DNA of 64,000 nt from Aradus depressus (lineage: Eukaryota > Arthropoda > Insecta > Hemiptera > Aradidae), in assembly GCA_963662175.1 (NCBI GenBank), contig OY759223.1:22855460-22919459 (forward strand), written 5' to 3'. A program made the position numbers and the translations under genes. Position 1 is the stretch's first letter. The number at the start of each line of letters is the position of its first letter. Below the pieces are notes generated by a model that saw nothing but the letters and a program-made list of their open reading frames with translations, was not told where the DNA came from and did not search any database. Shown here in pieces: positions 52,266-63,614 of the stretch.

Positions 52266-52782
52266 AAAAAAAAAAAAAATGAATTAGTTTTAAGAATTTA
52301 GTTTTTAAGATTTTTTTAGATTTTTATTACCACAGTAGATGTTGTTTTGCTGAAACATAGTATTTTCTCCCAATACATTTATGAATGTAGTTATTAAGTT
52401 TTGACTTCTTACAATATATAAGTAGAGATATATAGCCCCTTTTTCATAGTTTTGGAGTTGTTATGTTTTGAAAAATTGTTCCTCAATTTTCCCTGCACTA
52501 GAAATTGATGGGAATGTATGTAAATTATGTATGATGTAGTATAAACTACATTGTTAGTTTTCATATTCTAACTTGTTTTCCCCCCCCCGCATAGTTAAGA
52601 TTGAACACTAAGATGACTATAATTTGAAACAATTTGACTTTTTGAAAGCTCATTTTTGAGCGAGCCCATGGTATAATGATGTCCCTATTCTCTCCTGGAT
52701 AGGCCATGTAACGGAGACTGAAGACGTTTATTAAAATTGAAATATAATGATGAACTAACGAGCTAGAGAAAGTATATTAAAC

Positions 52783-53490
52783 ATGGATCCACACGACTCA
52801 TCGAGGAGGCTTCATTATAGTCTAGTGGTCATCGGAGCCGAATTGTTCTGGAAACCTGGGATCCGGACGACTCACCGAGGAGGCTTCCTTATAGTCTGGT
52901 GGTCATCGGAGCCGAATTGTTCTGGAAACATGGGATCCACACGATTCATCGAGGAGGCTTCCTTATAGTCTAGTGGTCATCGGAGCCGAATAGTTCTGGA
53001 AACCTGGGATCCGGACGACTCATCGAGGAGGCTTCCTTATAGTCTGGTGGTCATCGGAGCCGAATTGTTCTGGAAACATGGGATCCACACGATTCATCGA
53101 GGAGGCTTCCTTATAGTCTAGTGGTCATCGGAGCCGAATTGTTCTGGAATCATGGGATCCGCACGACTCATCGAGGAGGCTTCCTTATAGTCTAGTGGTC
53201 ACCGGAGCCGAATTGTTCTGGAATCATGGGATCCGCACGACTCATCGAGGAGGCTTCCTTATAGTCTAGTGGTCACCGGAGCCGAATTGTTCTGGAAACA
53301 TGGGATCCACACGATTCATCGAGGAGGCTTCCTTATAGTCTAGTGGTCATCGGAGCCGAATTGTTCTGGAAACCTGGGATCCGGACGACTCATCGAGGAG
53401 GCTTCCTTATAGTCTGGTGGTCATCGGAGCCGAATTGTTCTGGAAACATGGGATCCACACGACTCATCGAGGAGGCTTCTTTATAGTCTA
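52783..53490 (+). repeat. 74-bp minisatellite, about 9.5 units
   Basis: Unit GGGATCCACACGATTCATCG + AGGAGGCTTCCTTATAGTCT + AGTGGTCATCGGAGCCGAAT + TGTTCTGGAAACAT. Two unit types (CCACACGATTC and CCGGACGACTC) alternate in places, so some amplification was in pairs. Unrelated in sequence to the 74-bp repeat at 33219. Confidence 0.95.
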
Positions 53491-53559
53491 TAAAAAAATA
53501 ATAATTATTAATAATAAACGAATAGTAAATAATAAATATTATTATCAAATATATATTAA

Positions 53560-54060
53560 ATTTTTATTTATACAGTAGTTTCCGAAAAGGGTCCCAATAA
53601 AAAATATAAATTGCACGTATATAAAAAAATTTCAATTAATAATTACTTTATTTAGATTCTTCTATGTAATTTTTAGATGTCAGGAAATTTTTCTAAATTT
53701 TAATAATGCTTATTTATCTAATCCAAAAATATTTTTTATTTGGTTGACAGGGAAAATGAATATAATATAATCGAGAACAAAATATAGGGTTTATTAGTAC
53801 TTAACCTACATTATAAAGAAAAGAAATTATTTACAAATATTCTTACTACTAGTACATACTAATATTACATAAGTATTTTCTTTGTGGTCACTCTTTATTT
53901 ATGATATATAGTTTAATAAAGAAAAAATAGTACCTTCTTTTGTAGCTCACTCACAATTGTCCTTCAATCTTGCCATTGTGTTCAGCATCATGTCCATCAC
54001 CACCAAAACAGCTGAAATGCTGATTTTTTTTATTTATAAAAACACATGTTAAGATATTAG
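53560..54060 (+). repeat. Rep-C copy
   Basis: TTATTTGGTTGACAGGGAAA, GGTTTATTAGTACTTAACC, then TTTTGTAGCTCACTCACAAT and ACACATGTTAAGATATTAG. Interrupted at its right end by the next SINE-A. Confidence 0.7.
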
Positions 54061-54067
54061 TAATTAC

Positions 54068-54414
54068 GAGGGCGCTGGTAGCTCAGTGGTATGCGTGTTT
54101 GCCTTCTGAGCTCAAGATTGTGGGTTCGAAACCCGACCAAGGCCCTTAGTTTATTTTATCTGGGAGGTAAAATAAACTTAAGCACGCCGTCCTTTGGATG
54201 GGACGTTAAGCGATGGTCCCGAGCCTGTACGATGTCAGGTACTCGTTAAAGACCCCTGCCCCAGGTGAATAAAAGTTTAGGCTAGGCAAAATTTAGGACT
54301 CCCACAGTAGAGTCGGGCTCATGTCCACCAGAGTGATGAAAGAGCGCTCTGGTAGTAGGCGATATGACCTCGTAGTTAAAGCCCGGGCATGAGTCATAAA
54401 ACCTAACCTAACCT
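54068..54414 (+). repeat. SINE-A, full length, AACCT tail
   Basis: Complete and little diverged; tail AAAACCTAACCTAACCT. Compared with the unfilled Rep-C site near 61160-61205, about 17 target bases are missing and no duplication is seen, so this insertion came with a small deletion. Confidence 0.95.
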
Positions 54415-54486
54415 ATAAAAAGAGTAATTTCACTTTTTTTAAAGTGAAAAAGGACAAAAGACGACTTGTAGGACAGTAAGAGGCTC

Positions 54487-54541
54487 AGGGGGAGAGGGGG
54501 GGGGGGGTAATTGCATTCATTGCCCCCCCCCCCCTCTCTCC
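54487..54541. repeat. G-run/C-run inverted pair
   Basis: GGGGGAGAGGGG... and ...CCCCCTCTCTCC around TAATTGCATTCATTG; able to form a strong hairpin, or a G-quadruplex on +. Confidence 0.85.
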
Positions 54542-55073
54542 TTGTATCCGCGCCTGAACGAAAGAGCTCTCTGTAAATAAGCAATCTAAGGCATTTCGAA
54601 GAACCAACATTGCTTATGGGATGACCTTCATCTTTTGTTAGATAAGAACAGAGGGCTTTGTTCGGCCCTTTAAGCAGGTGTGTTCAGCCCTATTGTTCAG
54701 ACAGATCACACTTTTTCCCTTGATTCCTTTATCTTCCGGGAGGGAGATTTTTTCGGCGAAAACACCCCATTTTTACCTGATGTACCTTTGGTCCACTGTC
54801 CAAAGGTGGCATCCCGAATACACTGGCTCAATGAACCCGTCCACTTAACACAGTAGAGTAAAATACTACTGGAGATGTTCTTTTTGGAACCTGAATGGGG
54901 TAACAGAAGTAGGGACATTCCCTGTATTCAGTGACAGTGAAGTGGTTATTTGGGAGAATCATTCAGGTAACTCAGGGACAGACAATGGCGTAGCCAGCTA
55001 TTTTTACAAATATCAGCACTCCTGTACTATCCTATGGCGCCGAATCCAAATAAAATTAAACAAAAAAAATGGC

Positions 55074-55395
55074 GTCAATTGAGAGACAAAATTCTCGCGC
55101 AAAATAGAATTTTTCTATTTCAAATGTAAAAATCCGGGCGAAGCCCTTTTCGGTTTACCATCGAACACCACTTTTTTTGAGCCTTTTTCAGTGTTCTAAC
55201 GTACAAACTTCGACTTTTTTTCGATAAAAATATTCACAGCTGTTGTCTACAAAAAGGCTAGAAAAAATCTATTGAATTCAATTGAAATCTATTTAAAGTA
55301 TTAATATATTCATAAAGAACATACAAGGTGAGAAGTTACAGATATGTCTGACTCAGCTCAGTTTTTGCAAACAGCAGAATGTATTGCACATCTAG
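55074..55395 (+). repeat. dispersed repeat, partner of 2352-2735
   Basis: Same block order as the partner, with small deletions (loss of TTTTT at CAGCTGTT and of the AATTATTAAAACATTAACTG segment). Confidence 0.8.
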
Positions 55396-55885
55396 TATTT
55401 GTATTCAGAACCCTCTAAGGACGACATCTATTAATTTTCAGCAAAATCGGCCAAAGGAAAGAGGGAGATTAGAGGGGACAAAAACTCTAATAACTGCTGT
55501 TGTAATAAATGTATTGATACGAAATTTCACATATATATTTAAAGCCCTTTTAGGACGACACCTATTAATTTTCAGCAAAATCAGCTAAAGAGAAGGGGGG
55601 CTCAACTCAGGAATTCCCAATTACAGCCGATGTAATATATAGACACGAAATTTTGTATGAGGATTCAGAAGCAGATTTTAGTCAAATATTGAGTTTTAGC
55701 TCAAAATATCGATAGGCATTGGAAGGAGAGCGATTAATCGATTTAATTTATTAATTAAATCTTGCTGAGGAAGCACTTGGTGGGGTCAGAAAACATAAAA
55801 TGTTTAAAAATGTCTTATCGATTATATAATTTATATGTTTAGTTTATACTTATTTATATACTATAATACTTCGTATACCTGGGAA
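55395..55885 (+). repeat. Rep-B copy, tandem units
   Basis: Three units (TATTGATACGAAATTTCAC etc.) separated by ATTTTCAGCAAAATC..CC, then the GCTGAGGAAGCACTTGG end block and TACTTCGTATACCTGGGAA. Confidence 0.68.
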
Positions 55886-56615
55886 ATTAAAAACATTAAC
55901 ATTTTGGAACCTTGCAGAAATTAGGGCCTAAAATTGCAGGCCCCAAGCTTATACCCATAAAACTCAATATCTTTCACCTCTCTAGTAATTTATGGCTTCA
56001 TCACTAGCGAAATAAACAAAACCTTGGGTAACTTTCTCTAGATTTTTACAGACAACCAACTTTGATTTTAAGGTCACCAGTGTCACAAGGAGTCTTGGGA
56101 AAATTTTAAGGTCCTTTTAAGGGAATGAATGGGTTGACCCTTAAAGAAAGAGGTGGGAGAAGGCATCCTGCGTCTATTTTGATTGGTTTAGGGCCGGTCA
56201 TAAAATTGAGTACTATTTGTGACCCTTCCCCGACTGAGAAAGTGTCAATAAAAATGTGTGGGGGGGGGGGGGGGGGGGGGGGACTGGTCACACCAAATGT
56301 CGTAAGTTAAGTTCTCAAAAAAAAAAAAAAAAATCTTACGGACATCGTCAAGTCCCACTGTTTTACTCAATGAAAACCGGATTGATATATAGTGATGAAA
56401 CTAGCTCCAGGTTGATGTCTTTGTCTGTTGAGAGGATTAGAGTCAGATAAAAAAAAAAAACATCATCAGACGAATCATCTTGTTAACATGGGTTAAAATA
56501 AGTTAACATTCCTGAAGTAACCATTCCAAAAATAACAGAACAATATTTGAATTAGAAACTGTTATTCGGAACATATACTAACAGATCTCTACAGCTTCTT
56601 TATGCAACAAACCGA
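55886..56615. other. intergenic, simple repeats only
   Basis: A G run at 56256-56281 and A runs at 56316 and 56449. Open frames here come from the G run. Confidence 0.5.
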
Positions 56616-56881
56616 GAGAGGGGATTGGTAGCTCAAGATGGCGAGTTCGAAACGCGGCCGAGACCCTTAGATTTTTTTATAAGGTAGGTCCAAAAACCTT
56701 GTCCATGCCGTCCTATGAAAGGGACGTTAAACGTTGATTCTGAGCCTGTACGATATCGGGTACTCGTTAAAGACCCCTACCTTAGGACTCCAATAGTAGT
56801 CGGGCTTATGACCACCAGAGTGACGAAAGAGCCCTGTGGTTGTAGGCGATAGTTATTGTGACGGGCATGAGTCACAATAAC
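56616..56881 (+). repeat. SINE-A, degenerate
   Basis: GGTAGCTCAAGATGG joins the head to the B box by deletion (GAGTTCGAAACGCGG); body blocks are present. Confidence 0.78.
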
Positions 56882-57439
56882 GATGAAGTTTCGCAGTTTT
56901 TTTTTTAAATAATAAATGTTTTGTATATAATAATAGTTATTAATATTATAATTTTTTTTTTTCTTTTCAAGGTAAATAAATTATTACTTTCTTAATGTTT
57001 TGTTTACAAATTTATAAGATCTATGTACCTATTTTAACGAACCAATAAAGGCTCTCTATAATATATAATAAACTGTTTAAAATATTGTTATAACGATTTA
57101 TTCTATTTGTGGTATAAATAAAATATATTGTTGATACCACTATAATCTTTAGTTATTTAGTCAATGTGATATTTGTACATAACGGAGGGTGTTCCTTTAA
57201 TAAATATTCACTCTTAAAGATACTCTTGTCGTACACCATATATTTTATATGTCAACATTTTCTTCGATGGGGGATATTTTGGAGAACTGCCAAGAATTTT
57301 TTGGAGCTTGAAGTGTTCGGAACCCCCGATAATCACCATGGTAAAAAACCGATATGGCCGAACACATTGCTGATATAAAACATACCATTAATGGGAATAC
57401 CATTAGCACAAGATAACGGTTTAGTTCTGAAACCATGGT

Positions 57440-58545
57440 TTCGAAGTGATATAAGGCTGGATCCTGGTGAAGTGTCTGGTTGGATGCTGGTGGTGGAACC
57501 ATGACTTGGAAGGGATAGAAGGCTGGATCCTGGTGAAGAAGTGTCTGGTTGGATGATGGTGGTGGAACCATGGCTTGGAAGGGATATAAGGCTGGATCCT
57601 GGTGGAGAAATGTCTGGTTGGATGCTGGTGGTGGAACCATGGCTTGGAAGGGATATAAGGCTGGATCCTGGTGGAGAAATGTCTGGTTGGATGCTGGTGG
57701 TGGAACCATGGCTTGGAAGGGATATAAGGCTGGATCCTGGTGAAGTGTCTGGTTGGATGCTGGTGGTGGAACCATGACTTGGAAGGGATAGAAGGCCGGA
57801 TCCTGGTGAAGAAGTGTCTGGTTGGATGATGGTGGTGGAACCATGGCTTGGAAGGGATATAAGGCTGGATCCTGGTGGAGAAATGTCTGGTTGGATGCTG
57901 GTGGTGGAACCATGGCTTGGAAGGAATATAAGGCTGGATCCTGGTGGAGAAATGTCTGGTTGGATGATGGTGGTGGAACCATGGCTTGGAAGGAATATAA
58001 GGCTGGATCCTGGTGGAGAAATGTCTGGTTGGATGATGGTGGGGGAACCATGGCTTGGAGAGGTTAGAAGGCTGGATCCTGGTGAAGAAGTGTCTGGTTG
58101 GATGATGGTGGTGGAACCATGGCTTAAAAGGAATAGAAGGCTGGATCCGGGTGAAGAAGTATCTGGTTGGATGATGGTGGTGGAACCATGGTTTGAAAGG
58201 AATATAAGGCTAGATCCTGGTGGAGAAATGTCTGGTTGGATGATGGTGGTGGAACCATGGCTTAAAAGGGATAGAAGGCTGTATCCTCGTGAGGAAGTAT
58301 CTAGTTAGATGATGGTGGTGGAACCATGGTTTGGAAGGAATATAAGACTAGATCCTGGTGGAGAAATGTCTGGTTGGATGATGATGGTAAAACCATGGCT
58401 TGGAAGGGATAGAAGGCTGAATCCTGGAAAAGAAGTGTCTGGTTGGATGATGGGGATGGAACCATGGCTTGGAACGGATAAAAGGCTGGATCCTGGAAAA
58501 GAAGTGTCTGGTTGAATGATGATAGTAGAACCATGGCTAGTTGAC
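57440..58545 (+). repeat. 69-bp minisatellite, about 16 units, open in several frames
   Basis: Units of 69 bp with variants of 66 bp: GGCTGGATCCTGGTGAAGAA + GTGTCTGGTTGGATGATGGT + GGTGGAACCATGGCTTGGAA + GGGATAGAA. 69 is a multiple of 3, so one frame on each strand repeats a 23-residue unit: minus MVPPPSSNQTFLHQDPALYS.FQA, plus MSGWMMVVEPWLGRDIRLDP.. Stops appear at TGG to TGA/TAG changes on + and CAG/CAA to TAG/TAA changes on -. Flanking text gives no recognised protein, so I do not call it a gene. Confidence 0.93.
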
Positions 58546-58894
58546 AGACTGACCAAGGAGGCGGCCGAGTCAGGGGAGCCTCATGGGCCTCCTGACAACC
58601 TCCGTCATCAACAGACACATCAAAAGAGCAACAATGCAGATATGACAGAGAGGATACGACGTAATGAAGATCGTCAAGGAGACCTTCTTCACCAGGATCC
58701 AGCCCATCCCATCCGTTAGTTATCAAACATCTTAACGTATTCTTATTCCACCGATTATATCAAATTTTTTGCTCTAAACAATACCTTTTCTCACCCTTCG
58801 TGGCCCACCCGAGGACCCTCGTCTATACCATAAGTTTTACAAATAACAAATCTAATTCGAATTTTCTATGGAATATTATGTTTTCCGAGCTCCT

Positions 58895-59225
58895 AATTCA
58901 AAAAATGAACAACAGAATTCCTGTCCTCCCGATCGAATGAATGTATCGCCACGAAATTTTACATGTGTATCCAGAACCAGAAGACGACACCTATTGGTTT
59001 TCAGCCAAATCGGCCAAAGGGAAGGAGAGATTAGGGGGAAATCAACGAAGGGAAGAGGGGGCCCAGAGAAGAGGGGCTCGATGTAAGAGGATTCAGAAGC
59101 CACTATGTAAGTCAAATATTGAGTTTTAGCTCAAACTGTTTATTGACTTTGGAGGGAGAGAGAAAACATAATTGATTAATCTGGGGAAGTACATAGACGG
59201 CGATTCACCGACGACTTTTTCGGTT
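58895..59225 (+). repeat. Rep-B copy
   Basis: AATGAATGTATCGCCACGAA, GGTTTTCAGCCAAATCGGCC, then the CTGGGGAAGTACATAGACGG end block. Confidence 0.68.
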
Positions 59226-59639
59226 AAAACAGACGCAAGCGATAAAGTGAATCAGTTTAATTAAAATAGGTGTTAAATCCTAACATTTTTTTTCACTCTC
59301 TAAATTTAAAGTAGAACTTAGTGAGAAAGGGACTAAGAATTGTGAAAATCTCCGTGGGAATGAGACAATGGGCGGTGAACTAGGCGGAATAATACAGACT
59401 TAAATGGGGACCGGTGAAGTGTCAAATTCGCACCTACCATTGTCAGTGTCGAGTAACATTCAGCCGGAAACTTTATTTGCTCTTCTAGTTGCACTGCTTA
59501 GCGTGGAGAACTTATTTGCGAACTTGAACGAAATAAGTAGACAAAAGTAGAGACATAGGCACAAATTTGTTCACGGGGGGGGGGACCACAAATTTACTTC
59601 ACAACTTGTAAAATAAAATATATTCTGATCTCATAGATT

Positions 59640-59760
59640 CTATTAATTTTTGCTAGCCGACTTTCGAGGTTGCCCTCATCACAGCGTAGCGTGGGTGGGA
59701 TATGCCACTGATGATGACGCTGTTGCATTGAAAACCGGTTCTGGTCAAAAATAAACCACT
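59640..59760. repeat. two hammerhead-like motifs of different families, head to head
   Basis: 59648-59690 is a minus-strand GAGGGCAACCTCGAAAGTCGG copy. 59704-59746 (+) reads GCCA, CTGATGA, T, GA-C-GC-TGTT-GC-ATT, GAA, AACCGGTT, C, TGGT. Confidence 0.6.
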
Positions 59761-59875
59761 GCAAAGACTCCATCTTACTTTAAGTTATAACTTCCCCAGT
59801 TTTACGACGTACAGGAGACGTTATCGGCCAGACATTGTAAGTGTTCACGAAAATTATCAAAATATCTCACATATG

Positions 59876-60255
59876 TTAAAATAAACTATAGTCTCACCTC
59901 TCATAGATATTATTAATTCATGCTAGCCGGCTTTCGAGGTTGCCCTCATCATCAGGCAGTCTGATGAAATAATATTGAAAACAATATATGTAATTTAAAA
60001 TGATTTAATAAATAAGGTTTAATAATTAAAATAAACGTAGATAAAACTATATAAAAACAATTTAAAATTTCATGGATGGGAACAGGAATATAACATATAT
60101 ATAAAATACGTATTACGTTTATTTTAATTCTTAAACCTTATTTATTAAATCATTTTAAATTATGTTGTTTTCAAAATTATTTTATCAGACTACCTGATGA
60201 TGAGGGCAACCTCGAAAGCCGGCTAACAAAAATTTATAAAAAATATGAGAGAAAG
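59876..60255. mobile_element. fold-back element with hammerhead-like arms
   Basis: Arms of about 150 bp in inverted order (AAATAAGGTTTAATAATT... against ...TTCTTAAACCTTATTTATT). Left arm (minus, 59928-59962): TGC, CTGATGA, T, GAGG-GCAA-CCTC, GAA, AGC-CG-GCT, A, GCA. Right arm (plus, 60190-60227): same core, stem I decayed. Confidence 0.85.
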
Positions 60256-61440
60256 TAATTATTACTTTATTTGGATTCTTCAAAAATATAATTCTGAGAT
60301 GCCAGGAAATTTTTCTAAATTTGCAAAAATGTTTATTTATCTAATTCAAAGGTATTTATTATTTGGTTGACAGGGAAAATGAATATATTATAATCGAGAA
60401 CAAAATATATGGTTTAATAGTAGGTAAGGTTAGGTTTTATGACTCATGCCCGGGCTTTAACTACGAGGTCATTCATATTGCCTACTACCAGAGCGCTCTT
60501 TCGTCACTCTGGTGGACATGAGCCTGTGGGAGTCCTGAATTTTGCCTACCCTAAATTTTTATTCACCTAGGGTAGGGGTCTTTAACGAGTACCTGACATC
60601 GTACAGGCTCTGGACCATCGCTTAACAACCCATCCGAAGGACGGCGTGCTTAACTTTATTTTACCTCCCAGATAAAATTAACTAAGGGCTTCGGCCGGGT
60701 TTCTAATCCACGTTCTTGAGCTTAGAAAGCAAGCACGCATACCACTGAGCTACCGGCACCCTCTGGGTTTATTAGTACTTAACCTACATTATAAAGATAA
60801 CAAATAAAAAGCAATTATATACAAAAATTATACTGATTCCTAAAATTACATAAGTTTTACTCTGTGGACATATTTACTCTGTGGACATATTTTACTCTGT
60901 GGACATATTTAATTATATACTCTTCTTTGGGCATATTTAATTTAATAAATAAAAAAAAATAGTACCTTCTTTTGTAGCTCACACACAATTGTCCTCCAAT
61001 ATTCTATATCTTGCCATTCATTATTATATGCACTGTACTGATGATGGCTACTTCATCCAAGTCACAACTCTCCCACTCGACTATATGTGTTCAGTCTGAT
61101 GTCCATCACCATCAAATCAGCTGAAATGTTGAATTTTTTTTTATAAAAACACATGTTAAGATATTAATAATTAATTTTGTGATTATAAATATAAAAAGAG
61201 TCATAAGTTTTACTTGTATTAAACGTGAAAAAGGACAAAAGACGACTTGTGGACCGTCCCGGTTCATGTCTGAACTCAAGTCAACTGTCACTACTGGAAT
61301 CAAGTCAACTGTCACTTGGTTCATGTCTCCATTAACAATGACCTCAAGTCAAATACACCATTAATTAATTACTAATATCTTAAGAGCTGTTTTTATTTTA
61401 AAAAATCAACATTGCAGCTGTTTTTATAAAAAATTCAACA
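60250..61440 (+). repeat. Rep-C copy split by SINE-A
   Basis: Same order as 53560-54060, more complete, then an inverted end: ACATGTTAAGATATTAATAA near 61150 against ATTACTAATATCTTAAGAG near 61368. SINE-A sits at 60423-60763. Confidence 0.7.
60423..60763 (-). repeat. SINE-A, full length, with 12-bp duplication
   Basis: Flanked by GGTTTAATAGTA (60411-60422) and GGTTTATTAGTA (60766-60777), one mismatch. The unfilled site GGGTTTATTAGTACTTAACC exists at 53787. Tail AAGGTTAGGTTTTATG. Confidence 0.94.
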
Positions 61441-61502
61441 TTTTGGCGATTCTCTTCAAAAAAAAAAAAAAAAAATTAATTTTAGAGTATTTTAATATTT
61501 AT

Positions 61503-61815
61503 TAGTTAGTTATTATGACTCATGTCCGGGCTTTAACTACAAGTTTATATCGCTTACCAACAGAGCTCTCTTTCGTCACTCTGGTGGACATGAGCCCGAC
61601 TCTACTGTGGGAATCCTAAATTTTTATTCACCTAGGGCAGAAGTCTTTAACGAGTACCTGACATCGTACAGGCTCGAGACCATCGCCTAACGTCCCATCC
61701 GAAGGACGGTGTGCTTAAGTTTATTTTACCTCCCATATAAAATAAACTAAGGGCCTCGGCTGGGTTTCAAACCAGCGATCTTGAGCTCAGTAGGAGTAGA
61801 GCTACCAGCGCCCTC
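61503..61815 (-). repeat. SINE-A, nearly full length, TAACTA tail
   Basis: Left edge TTAGTTATTATGACTCATG; right end AGAGCTACCAGCGCCCTC with a short deletion in the head. Confidence 0.9.
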
Positions 61816-62334
61816 TTTTTTTTTTTTAAACTCAGCATCAAACTGACCGATCACATAACATCCCTAATAATATAGATAGGGATGTAGAAATATAAAAAAA
61901 TTAAGTCATCAGCATTAGACTACTTTAGGGTTGCTTCTTAAGGGGTAACTATCGAATCATGTCAACGAAATTTGAAAAATATATAAAATTAAAATAAATT
62001 GTAAAAAGCTCCTTCGGTAGTCCCGACCTGTACGGAGGAGGCCAAACAGATAAATCTTAGCTACATTCTGGAGTTTAATTGGCGCCGGACGATAAACTCC
62101 GTTCGAAAAATTTAAACATAATTTATTCGACAACTCCATAAATATCATCAATGTAGACAATTTATTATTACCAATAATTCATGATTTATTTTTATGTGTT
62201 GCTGGTTGAAGTTCTGACTTGATCAAGATTACAGTTGAAGAGTTAAAGGTTCGAATTTAATTTGACTCCAAACCCTATCCTAAATGCATTGGCCAATAGT
62301 TTTCCAAGCCTGGATTCTACTTCCTCGGTTTCAT

Positions 62335-62475
62335 GATGTATAGGGGAAGTTTTGCAATCGGTCAAAAATGTAATCCTGAGTTTTCATCAAAATTTCAAGT
62401 TTTTGACGGCCGAAGGAAAAAGGGAATAATGGGGGAGGATTAACACAAAAACTATAAAAACTAAATTTATAATGA
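62335..62475 (+). repeat. Rep-B start fragment
   Basis: TATAGGGGAAGTTTTGCAAT, CGGTCAAAAATGTAATCCTG, then GACGGCCGAAGGAAAAAGGG. Confidence 0.6.
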
Positions 62476-62484
62476 ATATATTGT

Positions 62485-63245
62485 GGGCATTCTTTAATTC
62501 GATGTTATTTTGGGCATATAAATAAATAAAAGTACCTTTGCGCATCTACTTCTCACTCCTACATCTCCTGTACATCTTCTCTCGCTCAGACTGGTTAACT
62601 ACCTTAACCCTAAAAATACTTCTCTCTCTAGACTGTCCACTTCCACATCTCTCCTTAGACTGTTTCACACTATTTAAAACAGCGGATCGTCGTCTTTTGT
62701 TCTCAATTCATTGATTGTTCATATTCGTTTTAAAACAAAATGCGAATAGTCATCTTTGTATATTTATTCACTAATTTAGTTACCTCACTCCTAATAGCTG
62801 TTTTTATGCAAATAAATATAATTAATTTTGTAATATAATATATGTATATATTAATAATTCTGAGGGCGCCGGTAGCTTAGTGGTGTGCGTACTTGCCTTC
62901 TGAGCTCAAGAACGTGGTTTCGAAACCCGACCGAGGCCTTTAGTTTATTTTATCTGGAAGGCAAAATAAACTTAAGCACGCCGTCCTTCGCATGGGACGT
63001 TAAGCGATGGTCCCGAGCCTGTACGATGTCAGGTACTCGTTAAAGACCCCTGCCCTAGGTGAATAAAAATTTAGGGTAGGCAAAATTTAGAACTCCCACA
63101 GTAGAGTCGGGCTCATGTCAACTAGAGTGACGAAATAGCGCTCTGGTAGTAGGCGATATGACCTCGTAGTTATAGCCCGGGCATGAGTCATAAAACCTAA
63201 CCTAACCTATTAATAATCTTAATGTGTGTAAATTTTTTACATCAC
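62485..63245 (+). repeat. Rep-C copy split by SINE-A
   Basis: GGGCATATAAATAAATAAAA, CTAGACTGTCCACTTCCAC, GTTTTTATGCAAATAAATA; continues after the SINE with TTAATGTGTGTAAATTTTTT. Confidence 0.7.
62862..63207 (+). repeat. SINE-A, full length, AACCT tail, with target duplication
   Basis: Tail AAAACCTAACCTAACC. Left flank TATTAATAATTCT and right flank TATTAATAATCT form a 12-bp duplication with one extra T. The unfilled relative at 43123 has one copy. Confidence 0.95.
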
Positions 63246-63614
63246 AATATGGGCACGAAATTTTATACGTAAATTCAAAATCCTTTAAGGACAGCACGAT
63301 TTATTCGAACATGTTACTGTTTGTGTGATAACCTGTTTCCCATAGTCACCTAGTCACAAAATGTTTTTTTTTTCTTTTTTCAAATTCCAAGACCTATTTA
63401 GTTAAGAGATGTTTATCCAAAGACATGTCAAAAAAGAGAAAGTATGTTAGTCAATTTATCATTTATCATTTACAGTCAATTAATTAATTAAGCAAATATT
63501 TCTTTAACAAATAATACAGTTTAATCTCATACAAAAATGTATAATTATATTTATGTATATGCATTTATGTATCTTGTTTTAAGATGATAAAATCTGGTAT
63601 AAACACACTCTAGA

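Noticed and set aside
54706..54918. 70-codon minus-strand frame as a gene
   Set aside because: No family, no signal peptide or splice sites; kept only as a region to check if transcripts appear.
56106..56310. Proline- or glycine-rich frames on both strands
   Set aside because: Caused by the G run at 56256-56281; no other coding sign.
57245..58726. A proline-rich repeat protein gene on the minus strand or a Trp-rich one on the plus strand
   Set aside because: The long frames follow from a repeat unit of 69 bp. Stops interrupt both strands, and the flanks show no start, splice sites or known domain.
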